From Kovacikia minuta CCNUW1 (lineage in GTDB: Bacteria > Cyanobacteriota > Cyanobacteriia > Leptolyngbyales > Leptolyngbyaceae), in contig NZ_CP083582.1 of the NCBI RefSeq assembly GCF_020091585.1, forward strand, positions 2,604,001 through 2,668,000: a stretch of 64,000 nucleotides of DNA. Direction: 5' to 3'. Shown here in pieces: positions 38,801 to 47,756 of this stretch. The notes under the pieces were generated by a model. It was not told the DNA's origin and did no database searches. It was given only the letters and a program-made list of their open reading frames with translations. Every line of letters begins with the position of its first letter. Position 1 is the stretch's first letter. A program made the position numbers and the translations under genes.

Positions 38801-40745
38801 TTCCGGTCTCCGGCTCAGAGGTGGGGGTGAGGTAAACCAGCACCCGCTGACCGCAATTTTTTGTCAGGGAAACGGAGGTGCTACCCAGACTGATGCGTTG
38901 TCCCTCACCATTGACCGCAACGCCTTTGGATACGCTGAATTGCCCAGTGGCGGGATCTTTTTCGACCATTAACCCCTGAACAATCCCCGGTTCAAAGGCG
39001 GGATCATCGGCATCGATTTCGGCAATCTGTCCAGTTGCATCAATGTGCAGGCGTATCAGGGGCAAACTGGCGAAGGTTTCGGTTGAGAGTTGGCTGGAAA
39101 TAGGGGTGGTCAGGGCATCCTGGTCGCTGGAGGGATCGGGGACAACCCGAATTCTACCCAGGGGGTCACAGGACGTTGGCAGCACGGTGGATTTTGGCGC
39201 AAAGGGGACGATCGCTAACGTCACCCATTGTTTGCGATACCGTCTCAGGTTGAGGCGATAGCGCCAGCGCAGGACGATCGGTTGTCCCTCTGTGTCTACC
39301 GCCAGTCCCGGCATGACGACGACTTCGCGATCGCCCACCTGAGCCAGAACGGTCAGCCCTGCCACCACCCCTGGTTTAAACCGGGGAGACAGTTCCATCG
39401 GATCGTTGGGATCGGTCGCCTTGGCTGGCTCGCCTTCTCCCTGGGAACTGACGACCAGACGCGCCAGAGGGATGTAGAGGCTGTCGGAGCAGTGCTGCAA
39501 ACTCTGCGCCATCTGGTTCCAGGTTCGGATGGCGGTATGGAGGTTGGCAGCCGCCTGTCTCTGATCCTGAGCATCCAGGGAAACGGTGCGAAGCCAGCGG
39601 GCTACAGGTGGAATATCGGAGAGGCGTTTGCCGCCCTCAATTTCTTCCGGGGTGGCTGGGGGGCGATCGTAGGAGCCGCCGCCGATATCCCCACTGAAGC
39701 CATAGCTATAACTGACTTCAACCCGATCGGGAAGGGGGGCGGTCAGAAATGCCAACCGTCCGGTTTCCGGGTCCACCACCACTCTGACTGTGTTGGGATT
39801 GATGGGAGGCAGCTTCCAGTTGGGGTTGCCTTCCCACCTCAGATCCCCAATCAGAATATTTTCAGACAGAATGCAGGAGTGCTTTCCCTTACACCATTCC
39901 CAAATTTGCAGCACAGGTTGATTGCCAAAATAACCCTGGTTGGGGAGTACTTCCCCTTCCCAGCGCTGGGTCAGTTCATTAGCCAGCAGGCGACGGGTCA
40001 AGACAGCGGGAAGATTGATCTCCGCTGCCAGCGTGGTGATTTCGGTTTCCGTTTGGGGTTGGTTGAACAGGGGGGCGTCGTAACCGAGGCAATTGAAGGT
40101 GAAGTAGCGTCCTTTGGGGTTGGGTTTCGGTCCTGGAATTGCCCGTGCCGTGCCCCGGTGCAAGGGGTAGCTTTGCAGCCGCCAGAGAAATAGGGATAGG
40201 CTGGCAGGGTTGTAGCGACCACGATCGCCCGTCAGTCGTGGCAACTCTGTTGTGTAGGCAGCCCGTTGTTCAAACGGAGTTCCCAGCCGTTCGGGTTGGC
40301 GGCTGCTACGCAGATCCGCTGTGATGCTTTGATAGCGTGGGTGGTTAAGGTTTTGGGTCGTTGCCAGCAGTGGCAATGCTTCCACAATTCGTGCCCCCCA
40401 ACCCGTTATATCCCGTGCCAATTGTTCTAGAACAGGGGTGGTGCCTTTACGCTGACGATAGGCAAGGGTATTGGCAACGTAGGCACGACGTTCCTGCCCA
40501 TAGGTGCGGGGGCTGGCAGCATTCAGGTCTTTCACTGCCATCAAATCCCCAATGTAGGGTACGACCCATTCATCACAGGTTTCAATAAACCAGTTGTCGT
40601 AAAGCTGGTCGATATCCGCTTCAATCAGATTCAGTTCGCTTTCGATGATGGACAAAAACGCCCGTAACTGACCGCCCTGCTCCCCATCCCGCACCCGGTA
40701 AATGGCAGGCAGCAAATTGTAAAGTCGTTCGGGGGTCTGACTCAT
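35868..40745 (-). CDS. gpI-like CIS tail protein fused to Asp-box beta-propeller repeats
   Basis: 1625 aa from ATG 40745 (MSQTPERLYNLL). The N-terminus is a phage tail protein I-type domain (LLPAIYRVRDGEQGGQLRAF, DNWFIETCDEWVVPYIGDL). After a middle of about 600 residues come Asp-box (BNR) repeats: SIDGGQTW, SADDGNTW and SKNGGKTW, each followed by a VTAL- or ITAL-type strand. Between them are modules marked TGCGTQF, TGNGTRF and GVGTAF. The C-terminus returns to a baseplate-like helical segment (LRASLDEYLRFGIQVGIEY). The start codon overlaps the upstream stop (ATGA), so it is translationally coupled. This is far larger than ordinary gpI proteins of about 200 aa. Confidence 0.85.
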   Translation of the reverse strand: MSQTPERLYNLLPAIYRVRDGEQGGQLRAFLSIIESELNLIEADIDQLYDNWFIETCDEWVVPYIGDLMAVKDLNAASPRTYGQERRAYVANTLAYRQRKGTTPVLEQLARDITGWGARIVEALPLLATTQNLNHPRYQSITADLRSSRQPERLGTPFEQRAAYTTELPRLTGDRGRYNPASLSLFLWRLQSYPLHRGTARAIPGPKPNPKGRYFTFNCLGYDAPLFNQPQTETEITTLAAEINLPAVLTRRLLANELTQRWEGEVLPNQGYFGNQPVLQIWEWCKGKHSCILSENILIGDLRWEGNPNWKLPPINPNTVRVVVDPETGRLAFLTAPLPDRVEVSYSYGFSGDIGGGSYDRPPATPEEIEGGKRLSDIPPVARWLRTVSLDAQDQRQAAANLHTAIRTWNQMAQSLQHCSDSLYIPLARLVVSSQGEGEPAKATDPNDPMELSPRFKPGVVAGLTVLAQVGDREVVVMPGLAVDTEGQPIVLRWRYRLNLRRYRKQWVTLAIVPFAPKSTVLPTSCDPLGRIRVVPDPSSDQDALTTPISSQLSTETFASLPLIRLHIDATGQIAEIDADDPAFEPGIVQGLMVEKDPATGQFSVSKGVAVNGEGQRISLGSTSVSLTKNCGQRVLVYLTPTSEPETGKLGVVQDAEMGCISLHGNQTCRGNFTIQVPSGRGFQLVAGNGDRPHLRGNLAVRGIATTDDDPGEFSMEGVLLEGKLTVLPGSLQRLQIFHCTLVPLAGGLVVEKAPLPEEDIQTLTLVTLILYLITLIQQFLKLGFGDSSLPPQKRFSRLMRLGSREFQGLFDLMLLALQQCQVPEEEGEDEAGEKGEDEVGAWGTGNGVENNERLQVTIRRSIVGAIALADTVPSLKVVDSVVDNGVEQPGVEAIAAIGTAVELETTTVLGTTVVRSLEASNSLLTEKVTALRLQAGCLRFCYVPAGSRVARRYHCQPDLTLAERIDHSPAPITALSINPVTQQVWVGTAGQGTFQLIHREERWIPFGAGLTDLNVTALLAAPNPDNETLLAGTLGGTLFQLKPFDKPGLGILSGTGEGGDRARVVGCGTRFDPFLLNGKIQVGDQVRQITAVLSDGLLEVESGFNPDFSTAEYLIQTVDSNIFQAGDGTVSSCRDRATLTGCGTQFMQEVRVSDILSVAGQSFTVIDCTTDTSLRVSPAPTEDISGAPFRIRRQQWTPTLTPSLKLSTGTVTLDAQALAIHPVTGQLFLGTSGGVFHSIDGGQTWTAQHLTPQAIAQSGLSHPQITALTIDPHTHRLFAGTAGGGIFRSADDGNTWRDMNQGLNDLHVTALTDYAQSGRGMITTDDIEVTGNGTRFTQELSIGDAIVVNGQPRTVTAIASDTQLTVHRTFEPEFPQLTHFGITTLMVGTRNGTLFRSKNGGKTWQRSNTSLGDTTITALATWIKPGIGTLSTTSTSVMGVGTAFTTDLTVGSTLQVADQTRQITAIASDTSLTIDAPFSQDFPIGTTFAIPSILVGTQIGNLFYTAILPGVQPPNASATSPNPTPNSLWLSQRWRSLNSGLGQVDETLILLSQMQPAFTSKDYGQPGYAQLKPTTPIEIRAGAEDGSEMGAFNYLKQPQREANLRASLDEYLRFGIQVGIEYIT

Positions 40746-41929
40746 AGGGTTGCCTCCACGCTTAGACGAATTCCAGCGGGACTGAGGGATAACAATTGGG
40801 CTGGAAGAATCTGGCTCGTTTCCCGATCCCAACGGGCAGCCAGTGCTTCCAGGGTGGGTTCCAGGCTGCGGGGGCGATCGCGCCGATAAAGTGCATCCAG
40901 ATCCACGGCCAGCACTCCCTTGACTGCCTGAATCGTCGCGATCACCTGGGATTTCGTTACCGACTGACCAAAATCCCGTTGCTCAAAGGTGAACTGTTGC
41001 AACAATGCTGCTTTTACCTGAGCCAGCACTTTGGCTTCTAAGTAAGCGGGATCAATCAACAGTTTTGCTTCCACGTTAAACAATAGGGGTTCGTAGGAAT
41101 CGACCTGCACCTGCTGCACAGGGTCACGGGCAGCGTCGATCGCCCGCACCAGGTTATCGTAAAGTGCGGTTTCTGGCAGCACCGCTGCCCCTCCCACGGC
41201 AGCAACGGTGATCTGCACCTGTTGAATTCCCCCTGCCCAGAGTACCGCTGCCTGTGCTTTCCCAATTCCGGCAAAGGCGCGGGCAAAGTCTTCGTAGTCC
41301 TGGAAAGAAACAATCCGATCCAGAGTCCGAACCGCACGGGGGGCACTTTCGCGGGCTTCTGCCATTGTTTCTGGATTGGCTGCTCCCGTTGCTGGAACCG
41401 GATTGGTGACATCGGTAATACCCAGGGGACGGTTGGGCAACAGGGATAGCTTGCCCGCTGCCAGATTGCCGCCCAGACCAATGCCGCTGCGGTAGGTGGC
41501 AATCACATTTTCTTCTCCACTCGGCAGACGGGCACCACTCTCGCCATCACCAAAGGTCAGCGTTACGGTGCCATCGTCGGCAATTCGAGTGATATAAACC
41601 TGTGCCTCTGGTGGCTGTTGATAGAGGGAGGACACGTTTTGCCAGAGGACATCGTTCACCCGCACCTGAAGCGTACTGGCGGCACCGCTGGGGGTAATCG
41701 CTGGCACAAACGTGAGGGGTGGTTTTTGCAGGACAAAGCTCTGGTGGGTGGCGTTTCCGGCTCCACTGCCCAGCACCTCATCACGGACGGTTTCGCCGTG
41801 GGTTGCCTGCACCACATTGGCATGAATGTTGACTGTGGCAGGGTCGTAGCTGTTTTGCAGTGGATCGATCAGCTTCAGCAGGGGGTGTTGCTGATCATCT
41901 GGGTGGTGCCTGGATGACGCCCTGTTCAC
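40742..41929 (-). CDS. CIS baseplate wedge protein, C-terminal part (split from the upstream gene)
   Basis: 395 aa resembling the C-terminal half of the gpJ/Afp12-like putative baseplate assembly protein: LQNSYDPATVNIHANVVQ, THGETVRDEVLGSG, LTFGDGESGARLPSGEEN, GRI-type wedge repeats and VVDLDALY-like end (VLAVDLDALYRRD). It overlaps the preceding ORF by 35 bp in another frame. Removing one base of the GGG at 41901-41903 joins the two into one protein of 2284 aa (IQAPPDDQQHPLLKL). As it stands, translation could begin at GTG 41929. Confidence 0.82.
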   Translation of the reverse strand: MNRASSRHHPDDQQHPLLKLIDPLQNSYDPATVNIHANVVQATHGETVRDEVLGSGAGNATHQSFVLQKPPLTFVPAITPSGAASTLQVRVNDVLWQNVSSLYQQPPEAQVYITRIADDGTVTLTFGDGESGARLPSGEENVIATYRSGIGLGGNLAAGKLSLLPNRPLGITDVTNPVPATGAANPETMAEARESAPRAVRTLDRIVSFQDYEDFARAFAGIGKAQAAVLWAGGIQQVQITVAAVGGAAVLPETALYDNLVRAIDAARDPVQQVQVDSYEPLLFNVEAKLLIDPAYLEAKVLAQVKAALLQQFTFEQRDFGQSVTKSQVIATIQAVKGVLAVDLDALYRRDRPRSLEPTLEALAARWDRETSQILPAQLLSLSPAGIRLSVEATL

Positions 41930-44900
41930 TCACCGCTTTGTCTGCTGCTGCCGCTGGTTCCAGGCTGATGTCAGTGGCAGCAGTGGTGAATACGACACCG
42001 ATAAACCCGTTGCGATCCTGCAATAGCCATTTTTGCTCCAGGGGTTGGGAGGGGTGGGGTTCCGCCTGTTCCAACTCTGGCTGAGAGGGGGGTAGGGGAG
42101 TGGGGGGTGCCATTACCTGTACCCGATCGCCCGATCGAATGGGCGTTGTGAACAACGTATCGGGTGAAATTAAGCTCCCCATGCCCGCAGCAAAAAGCTG
42201 ATTGTCCAGAATTAGCAGCGATCGCACGTCCGTATTCACCTTTTGCGCCGGATTCAATTTCTTGTCCAGGCTGGTTAACCCTGGGTTGGTTGATTCCCAG
42301 CTATCCCCATCATTCGTGGAAAAGAAAACCCCACCGCTGGCAGTTCCGGCAAACACCTGTCGATCGACCGGATTGAAGGTCAAACACCGGATGTTTAGAT
42401 CGGTCAGATGGGTGTTAGTCGCTTCCCAGGTCAGGACTCGTTGATCCGTTGAAACTGCCAGCGGTTGTAGGCGAAAAACCCCACTTCCGGCTGTTCCTGC
42501 CAACACCAGGGTGATTTGAAACGACGTTGGGGCTGTGACTTCTGGTTCAAAGGGAGGCTGCCGCTCAATTTTAAGTCTGTTGTCGGAGAGAACTTGCACC
42601 ACCCGGTAGGTTTGATTCGCAATGGTAATTGTGTTGTCGCCGCTGGAAAATTCGGTTTTGAACTGGGTTTTGTCGCCAATGACAGTGGTGCCGTTGGTTG
42701 TCACTACACCTGTTCCAGATCTGGAGTAGGACACTAACGCAGTGATGTTGGGATTGGGCAACCCGGACTCGATCGCCTGCCAGGTATTCCCCTGATCCTC
42801 GGAACGAAACACATAATCACCAACGGTTGCGGCAAAAATGATGCCATTGGGGGCGATCGTTAATGCTTGCACATCAACGTTACTGAGGGCCGTTTGAGTC
42901 CAGGTTTTGCCATTCCCAGATTGGAAAAGCCCCCCATTGATGGTTCCCGCTAGCAGGGTTGCCTGAGGGGTGTGGTAAACCAGGGTCCGCACATCCAAGG
43001 GCATGCCGTTGAGCAGAATGGCTTCCCAGTGTTCCCCATCCTTTGTGTGAAAGATGCCACTGTTCGTTCCGGCAAACAGTTCCCCTCCCCAGAGAGATTG
43101 ATCCGGTTTGATTGCCAGGGTTTGCACATTCAGATTCGTCAAGCCCTGGTTCAGCGGTTCCCAGGTTTTGCCCTGATCCGTGGAGCGAAACACCCCACCC
43201 CCATCGGTGGCAGCGACCAGGATACTGCTGCCAAAGGTGACCAGATCTTCATCTTTGAGATCAAAGGGGGCATTGAGTGAAACTGAGTTGGTTGAGTTAA
43301 TTCGGGTGATGATACGAATTTCGTCGTTCACTCGAAGGGGTGTCCCGACTTTGAACTCCTGCTCAAAGTCGATGTCGATGCCCTGGAAGGCTGCCCGATC
43401 GCTCTCCAGAGTCCCCGTCCCTGCAACGGTGTAGGTAAAGGGCGTGTCGGTTGGCAACGTTCCCTCCAGGGCGGGTGTGACCACCAGCGAGGTGTTGGAA
43501 TTAATTTGGGCAATCTGTCTGGGAGCCTGCCCCGCAATAGTGATCCCATCCTCTGAACGCAATGTTTCGCTAAAGTTCGTATTGGTTCCAGCGATTACAG
43601 CGCGATCGGTGGCGATCGTCCCAGTGCCGCGGCGGATGTAGGTGAATGACTGATTGGCTGCCAACTCCAACGGTTGATCAACAAACAAAGCCGTGTCCAA
43701 GAGGATACTGCGAATGGTTCTGGCTTGTTCTCCAACGGTAAGGGTGTTTCCCGCTTGTAATTCCTGGAAAAAGAGCGTCCCTGTTCCCTGAATCGCAGTG
43801 CGATCGCTGGAGATGGTGCCGGTACCAGAATTCGTGTAGGTAAATGGAACAGTTCTGGAAATGCCGAAAGTGAATAAGGTATCGACTACCAATTCCTCGT
43901 CTGAGTTGATATTTATTACCCTGGCAGTTATGCCATCAGCCTCAATGATGCTGTCGTTGCGTAATTCCTGGCTAAACCGGGTGCCAACTCCAGCAATCAA
44001 TACCCGTATCCGACCATCCCTAAAGAAATCGTCAAAGTCAAGAAAGTTGCGGGTGGTGATTCTACCTGTACCAGGATTGGTATAGGTGAAACTCTGATTG
44101 GTCGGCAGATCCAACTCGGCATTAACCAAAGTGGAGGTCTGGGAAATGATTCGAACCACAGTTCTGGTTTGATTGCCAACGGTGATTCGACTGCCGATGC
44201 GCAGTTCGTCCTGGAAGCGGGTTGCATCGCCTCTAATGGCAGTTGGATTATGGGCGATCGTGCCCGTACCCTTAGCCCAATAGGTGAAGGAAGTTCCGGG
44301 GGGAATCTCCAGATCGGAGTTAAGCGTCAAGGTTTCTGTCCCGTTGCTGCCGATCGCCTTCACGATTCTGGTTTGATCGCCGATCATAATTGGCATTTCT
44401 GGATCGAGTTCTCGATCAAATTGCGTGTTTGTTCCCTTGACCGCTGTAAGGTCGGTGGCGATTGTGCCTGCCCCTTCCGCCTCAAAGGTGAAGGGGGTTT
44501 GGGGTGGAACGACCTGGGCAAAATCGGCGGCAAGCAACAGGTAATCGTCAGCAGGAATAGCCTGAACGGTTGTAGAGATATCCGCGATCGCGATGCTGCT
44601 GCCGACTTTCAGTTGTTGGCTAAAGCGGGTGCCCGTCCCCTGAATTGCGGTGCGATCACGACGAATCGATCCCCAGGCGGGTTTAATTCCATTCACCAGA
44701 GCCGTTACATCGGTATTGGCTAAACCATTGCTGATCCGCTGCCAGAGATCGCCCTCCGTTGCTGCCCAAAAAATGCCGCCAATGTGGTTCAGTTTGGCAC
44801 GCATGCGTTTACCGCTTACAATCACCATTTGTCCTGGCAGTAACCCGCTCAGGTACTGGCTCAGAAAGATTTTGTTGGTTTGGATCGGATCAAGAAAGAT

Positions 44901-47597
44901 ATTGGCTTGCTGAGTTTGCACGGTAAGGGGTTCTCCGGCAAGTTTTAATGGCTCACTTTGAACCAGAACGATCGTGCTACGGCGGTTGAACTGATCCGGA
45001 TCAACCGCACGATCAGGTGAGATGCGGGTGACGCTTCCGGTTAGCCCAAAGTCAGCCAGTTGGGCAGTCGAAATCTGCTGAACGTTTCGGGCAGCGGTGC
45101 GATCGCCATCCACTAAAACCATCCAACTGTTCGCCAAAATTTTGGGGTAAAGCGTATCCAGATCAAGTTGATCGGGTTGAATTTGAAAATTAAACCACTC
45201 GGTCTGAACCGCTGGTTTTGCTGAGGTGGCAGAAGTTTCGTGATTCTCTGTTGGATTGGGAGCGGGAACCGGAACAACCCCGACAAATTGAGTTCCGATC
45301 GCCAGTGCTTTCAGTTGCGCTTGCAAGGCAAACGAGGTGGCTCCCCAGGTTGTGAGTTGCTGAGCCGTTTGGGGATTCCCCAATTCGTAAAAGAAAACAC
45401 CCTCATCGGTTGCCGCAAAGACGTAATTTTTGTTGCCTCGATGGTAAGCAATGAGAGAACGAACAGTTTTGGTTGGTAAGACTAATCTCCAGGTGTTATT
45501 GGTGCTGTCAAACTGAAAAACTCCCTGGCTAGTTCCTGCCAAAATATTTCCGTTGACTACTTTGACAATATAAACATCCAGTGCATTATTTTCAGCAAGC
45601 CCCTGAGTGATGGCAGTCCATTGATTACCGTCGTCTTCTGAACGGAAAACACCATTGTCCGTTCCAGCAAAGATGATATCGCTTGACCCATTTCTGATTG
45701 CCAGCGATCGAATCGCAACTCCCTGTAGACTTCTGGGGTACCAATTCTGACCCCGATCAACCGAAAGAAACAGCCCATCATCCGTTCCAGCAAAGAGATA
45801 GATTCCATCTGTAAACAAAGAAACTCCAGAGGAGAGATTCGCCGTGAACGCAGCATTCACTGTCAGAGTGGCAGTAAACCGGTAGGAGTTAACTGCTGTG
45901 ATAGTTCGAGATATCCCTGCAATTGTGACATTCTGGTTAACCCGTAGCTCAGGCAAGATAGATGTTCCAGAAATCTCAACGGTATTGCGATCTTTCTGTG
46001 CAGAAATTGAGATTTGAGCTGTGGAAATCGATACGTTGTCACTAAAACTTGGCTCAACTGTGTAGGTGGCATCGAAACGATAAGACTTGATTTCAGTAAT
46101 CGTTCTGGTTTGATTTGCTGCACTGATTAATGCACCCACTTTTAGCCACACAGGGATATCGGTTCTGGCATCTGATCGGCGGATCGTCAGATCAACTCCA
46201 CTTCCTGAGATGGTTCCACTTGCTGGGGGAGGCGAAAGCGGAGGTTGAATGTTAATTTCTGTCGGTAAAGTCCGTGCATCCGCAGCATAGGAAAGCAAAG
46301 AGCGAACAACGGTGTTGGGTAAACCTGTGTTAACCGTTCGGACATTGGCAGTATTTTGCCCTTCTAAGCGAATGGAACCCAGGTGAATCGGCGTCCAACT
46401 TTCACCCTCATCCTTGGAGCGAAACACCCCACCCTCAGCGCTTCCAGCATACAAGGTGCCCTGTTGATCGACAAACAACGTTTGCAGATTCAAATTGGTT
46501 AAACCGGTGTTGACCGCTGCCCAGGTTGCGCCGTTGTCCTTGGTGCGAAAAATGCCGCTAGGGGTTGCGGCAAATAGATTTCCGGTTTTACCCGCAGCCA
46601 GACAGCGCATATCCTGATTGGGTAACCCTTTGCTAATAGGTTGGAGTGTTTTACCTTCGTCTGCGGTCAGAAACACACCACCCTGAGTCAACGTGCCGCT
46701 TTGAAGCGCAGACTTGCGCTTGATTTCATCCGGTTGTTCTTCCCATTTAGGGGCATTGTGACCAAACAGGGATGCTTTTTGGCGAAAGGCGATGAGGGTG
46801 GGATTGGGAATCGGTTTGGTAATTTGGGGCGGAATTTGTTGCGTCCAGGTAATTACGGTATAGCCCTCTGCGGATTTCGCTTCCACTGTTTTTAGGGTCA
46901 ACACGTAAGGGGTTTCATCCTGCCGATCGCGATCCAGCAACAGCACCCGATCGCCCGCCTGAAGTTGGGTCGCAATGCCATCGAGGTAAAGGGTTTGGGC
47001 AGACGGTGTGATCACCGCCAATTCGGTAGCATCAGCCAGGGGGAGGGTTGCTGCGATCGCCTGCGGTTTCACAGAACGTGGCTTCAAGGCATTCCATTCC
47101 AACCGAGCCACAAACTCCTCGATCGTCTCAAACATTTGCGGCTGTTCATCTTGCCCAGGGCTGCTTTGAACCTGAGTCCCCTTTGCCACCGTCACCACTT
47201 CAGGAGAACCCGGCGCATCATCCACTTTGAATGCCAGCACCGTACTGGCAGCCACCCCCGGATTCAGCTCATAGCCAATCATGCGCGCCAGTTCCAGCAC
47301 CGATCGGCGCTCCGTCGCTGTCAGCATATAGCCTTCGTTGATAATCCGTTCCTGATAGAACGTCAACACATCCGCCACAATCGCACAGGCATCTAACAGG
47401 GCGATCGCTGGATCATCGCTGACGCGGGTTGTCAGCGCCGCCAGCGACACCCCCTCAGGCTGCTCAGGTGTGAATAACGGACAGGTGAGGCGGCTCAACA
47501 ACCGCTCCCGAAAAGAGTTGTAGTCGCCAATCCGGTAAGCTAAGGCAGGTAATCCCGGACGATTGTTTGGCTTTGGAGGGTCTGTTGGGCAACTCAT
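41895..47597 (-). CDS. CIS baseplate wedge protein with beta-propeller and tandem 70-residue modules
   Basis: 1900 aa from ATG 47597 (MSCPTDPPKPNN). The N-terminal 150 residues are a baseplate domain: ALAYRIGDYNSFRERLL, DPAIALLDACAIVADVLTFY and TATERRSVLELARMIGYELN. Asp-box repeats follow (TKDNGATW, SKDEGESW, SVDRGQNW, SEDDGNQW, STDQGKTW, SEDQGNTW, STNDGDSW) with GVFRS/AGT strands typical of sialidase-type or YCF48-like propellers. Seven tandem modules of about 70 aa (TGTISSDRTAIQGTGTLFFQ pattern) lie between propeller segments, with two or three more elsewhere. The C-terminal end continues the wedge (LLQDRNGFIGVVF) until the frame break. The repeats are absent from standard gpJ relatives. 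Confidence 0.86.
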   Translation of the reverse strand: MSCPTDPPKPNNRPGLPALAYRIGDYNSFRERLLSRLTCPLFTPEQPEGVSLAALTTRVSDDPAIALLDACAIVADVLTFYQERIINEGYMLTATERRSVLELARMIGYELNPGVAASTVLAFKVDDAPGSPEVVTVAKGTQVQSSPGQDEQPQMFETIEEFVARLEWNALKPRSVKPQAIAATLPLADATELAVITPSAQTLYLDGIATQLQAGDRVLLLDRDRQDETPYVLTLKTVEAKSAEGYTVITWTQQIPPQITKPIPNPTLIAFRQKASLFGHNAPKWEEQPDEIKRKSALQSGTLTQGGVFLTADEGKTLQPISKGLPNQDMRCLAAGKTGNLFAATPSGIFRTKDNGATWAAVNTGLTNLNLQTLFVDQQGTLYAGSAEGGVFRSKDEGESWTPIHLGSIRLEGQNTANVRTVNTGLPNTVVRSLLSYAADARTLPTEINIQPPLSPPPASGTISGSGVDLTIRRSDARTDIPVWLKVGALISAANQTRTITEIKSYRFDATYTVEPSFSDNVSISTAQISISAQKDRNTVEISGTSILPELRVNQNVTIAGISRTITAVNSYRFTATLTVNAAFTANLSSGVSLFTDGIYLFAGTDDGLFLSVDRGQNWYPRSLQGVAIRSLAIRNGSSDIIFAGTDNGVFRSEDDGNQWTAITQGLAENNALDVYIVKVVNGNILAGTSQGVFQFDSTNNTWRLVLPTKTVRSLIAYHRGNKNYVFAATDEGVFFYELGNPQTAQQLTTWGATSFALQAQLKALAIGTQFVGVVPVPAPNPTENHETSATSAKPAVQTEWFNFQIQPDQLDLDTLYPKILANSWMVLVDGDRTAARNVQQISTAQLADFGLTGSVTRISPDRAVDPDQFNRRSTIVLVQSEPLKLAGEPLTVQTQQANIFLDPIQTNKIFLSQYLSGLLPGQMVIVSGKRMRAKLNHIGGIFWAATEGDLWQRISNGLANTDVTALVNGIKPAWGSIRRDRTAIQGTGTRFSQQLKVGSSIAIADISTTVQAIPADDYLLLAADFAQVVPPQTPFTFEAEGAGTIATDLTAVKGTNTQFDRELDPEMPIMIGDQTRIVKAIGSNGTETLTLNSDLEIPPGTSFTYWAKGTGTIAHNPTAIRGDATRFQDELRIGSRITVGNQTRTVVRIISQTSTLVNAELDLPTNQSFTYTNPGTGRITTRNFLDFDDFFRDGRIRVLIAGVGTRFSQELRNDSIIEADGITARVININSDEELVVDTLFTFGISRTVPFTYTNSGTGTISSDRTAIQGTGTLFFQELQAGNTLTVGEQARTIRSILLDTALFVDQPLELAANQSFTYIRRGTGTIATDRAVIAGTNTNFSETLRSEDGITIAGQAPRQIAQINSNTSLVVTPALEGTLPTDTPFTYTVAGTGTLESDRAAFQGIDIDFEQEFKVGTPLRVNDEIRIITRINSTNSVSLNAPFDLKDEDLVTFGSSILVAATDGGGVFRSTDQGKTWEPLNQGLTNLNVQTLAIKPDQSLWGGELFAGTNSGIFHTKDGEHWEAILLNGMPLDVRTLVYHTPQATLLAGTINGGLFQSGNGKTWTQTALSNVDVQALTIAPNGIIFAATVGDYVFRSEDQGNTWQAIESGLPNPNITALVSYSRSGTGVVTTNGTTVIGDKTQFKTEFSSGDNTITIANQTYRVVQVLSDNRLKIERQPPFEPEVTAPTSFQITLVLAGTAGSGVFRLQPLAVSTDQRVLTWEATNTHLTDLNIRCLTFNPVDRQVFAGTASGGVFFSTNDGDSWESTNPGLTSLDKKLNPAQKVNTDVRSLLILDNQLFAAGMGSLISPDTLFTTPIRSGDRVQVMAPPTPLPPSQPELEQAEPHPSQPLEQKWLLQDRNGFIGVVFTTAATDISLEPAAAADKAVSEQGVIQAPPR

Positions 47598-47756
47598 TGG
47601 GGGATCAGGGGGCAGGGGGTTAGGGAGTAGGGAGTGGGAGTGGGGGGGAGGGAGCAATTACCAATGATTACTATTCGGTTACCAAACGCATCACTTAACG
47701 CTTAAAACTCGTAAACTGCTGACCAAACGCTTCACTTAAAACTCAAAACTCAAAAT

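Noticed and set aside
39228-40193. 321-codon plus-strand ORF inside the gpI-like gene
   Set aside because: Antisense shadow with no domain; the minus-strand frame is a recognised CIS protein.
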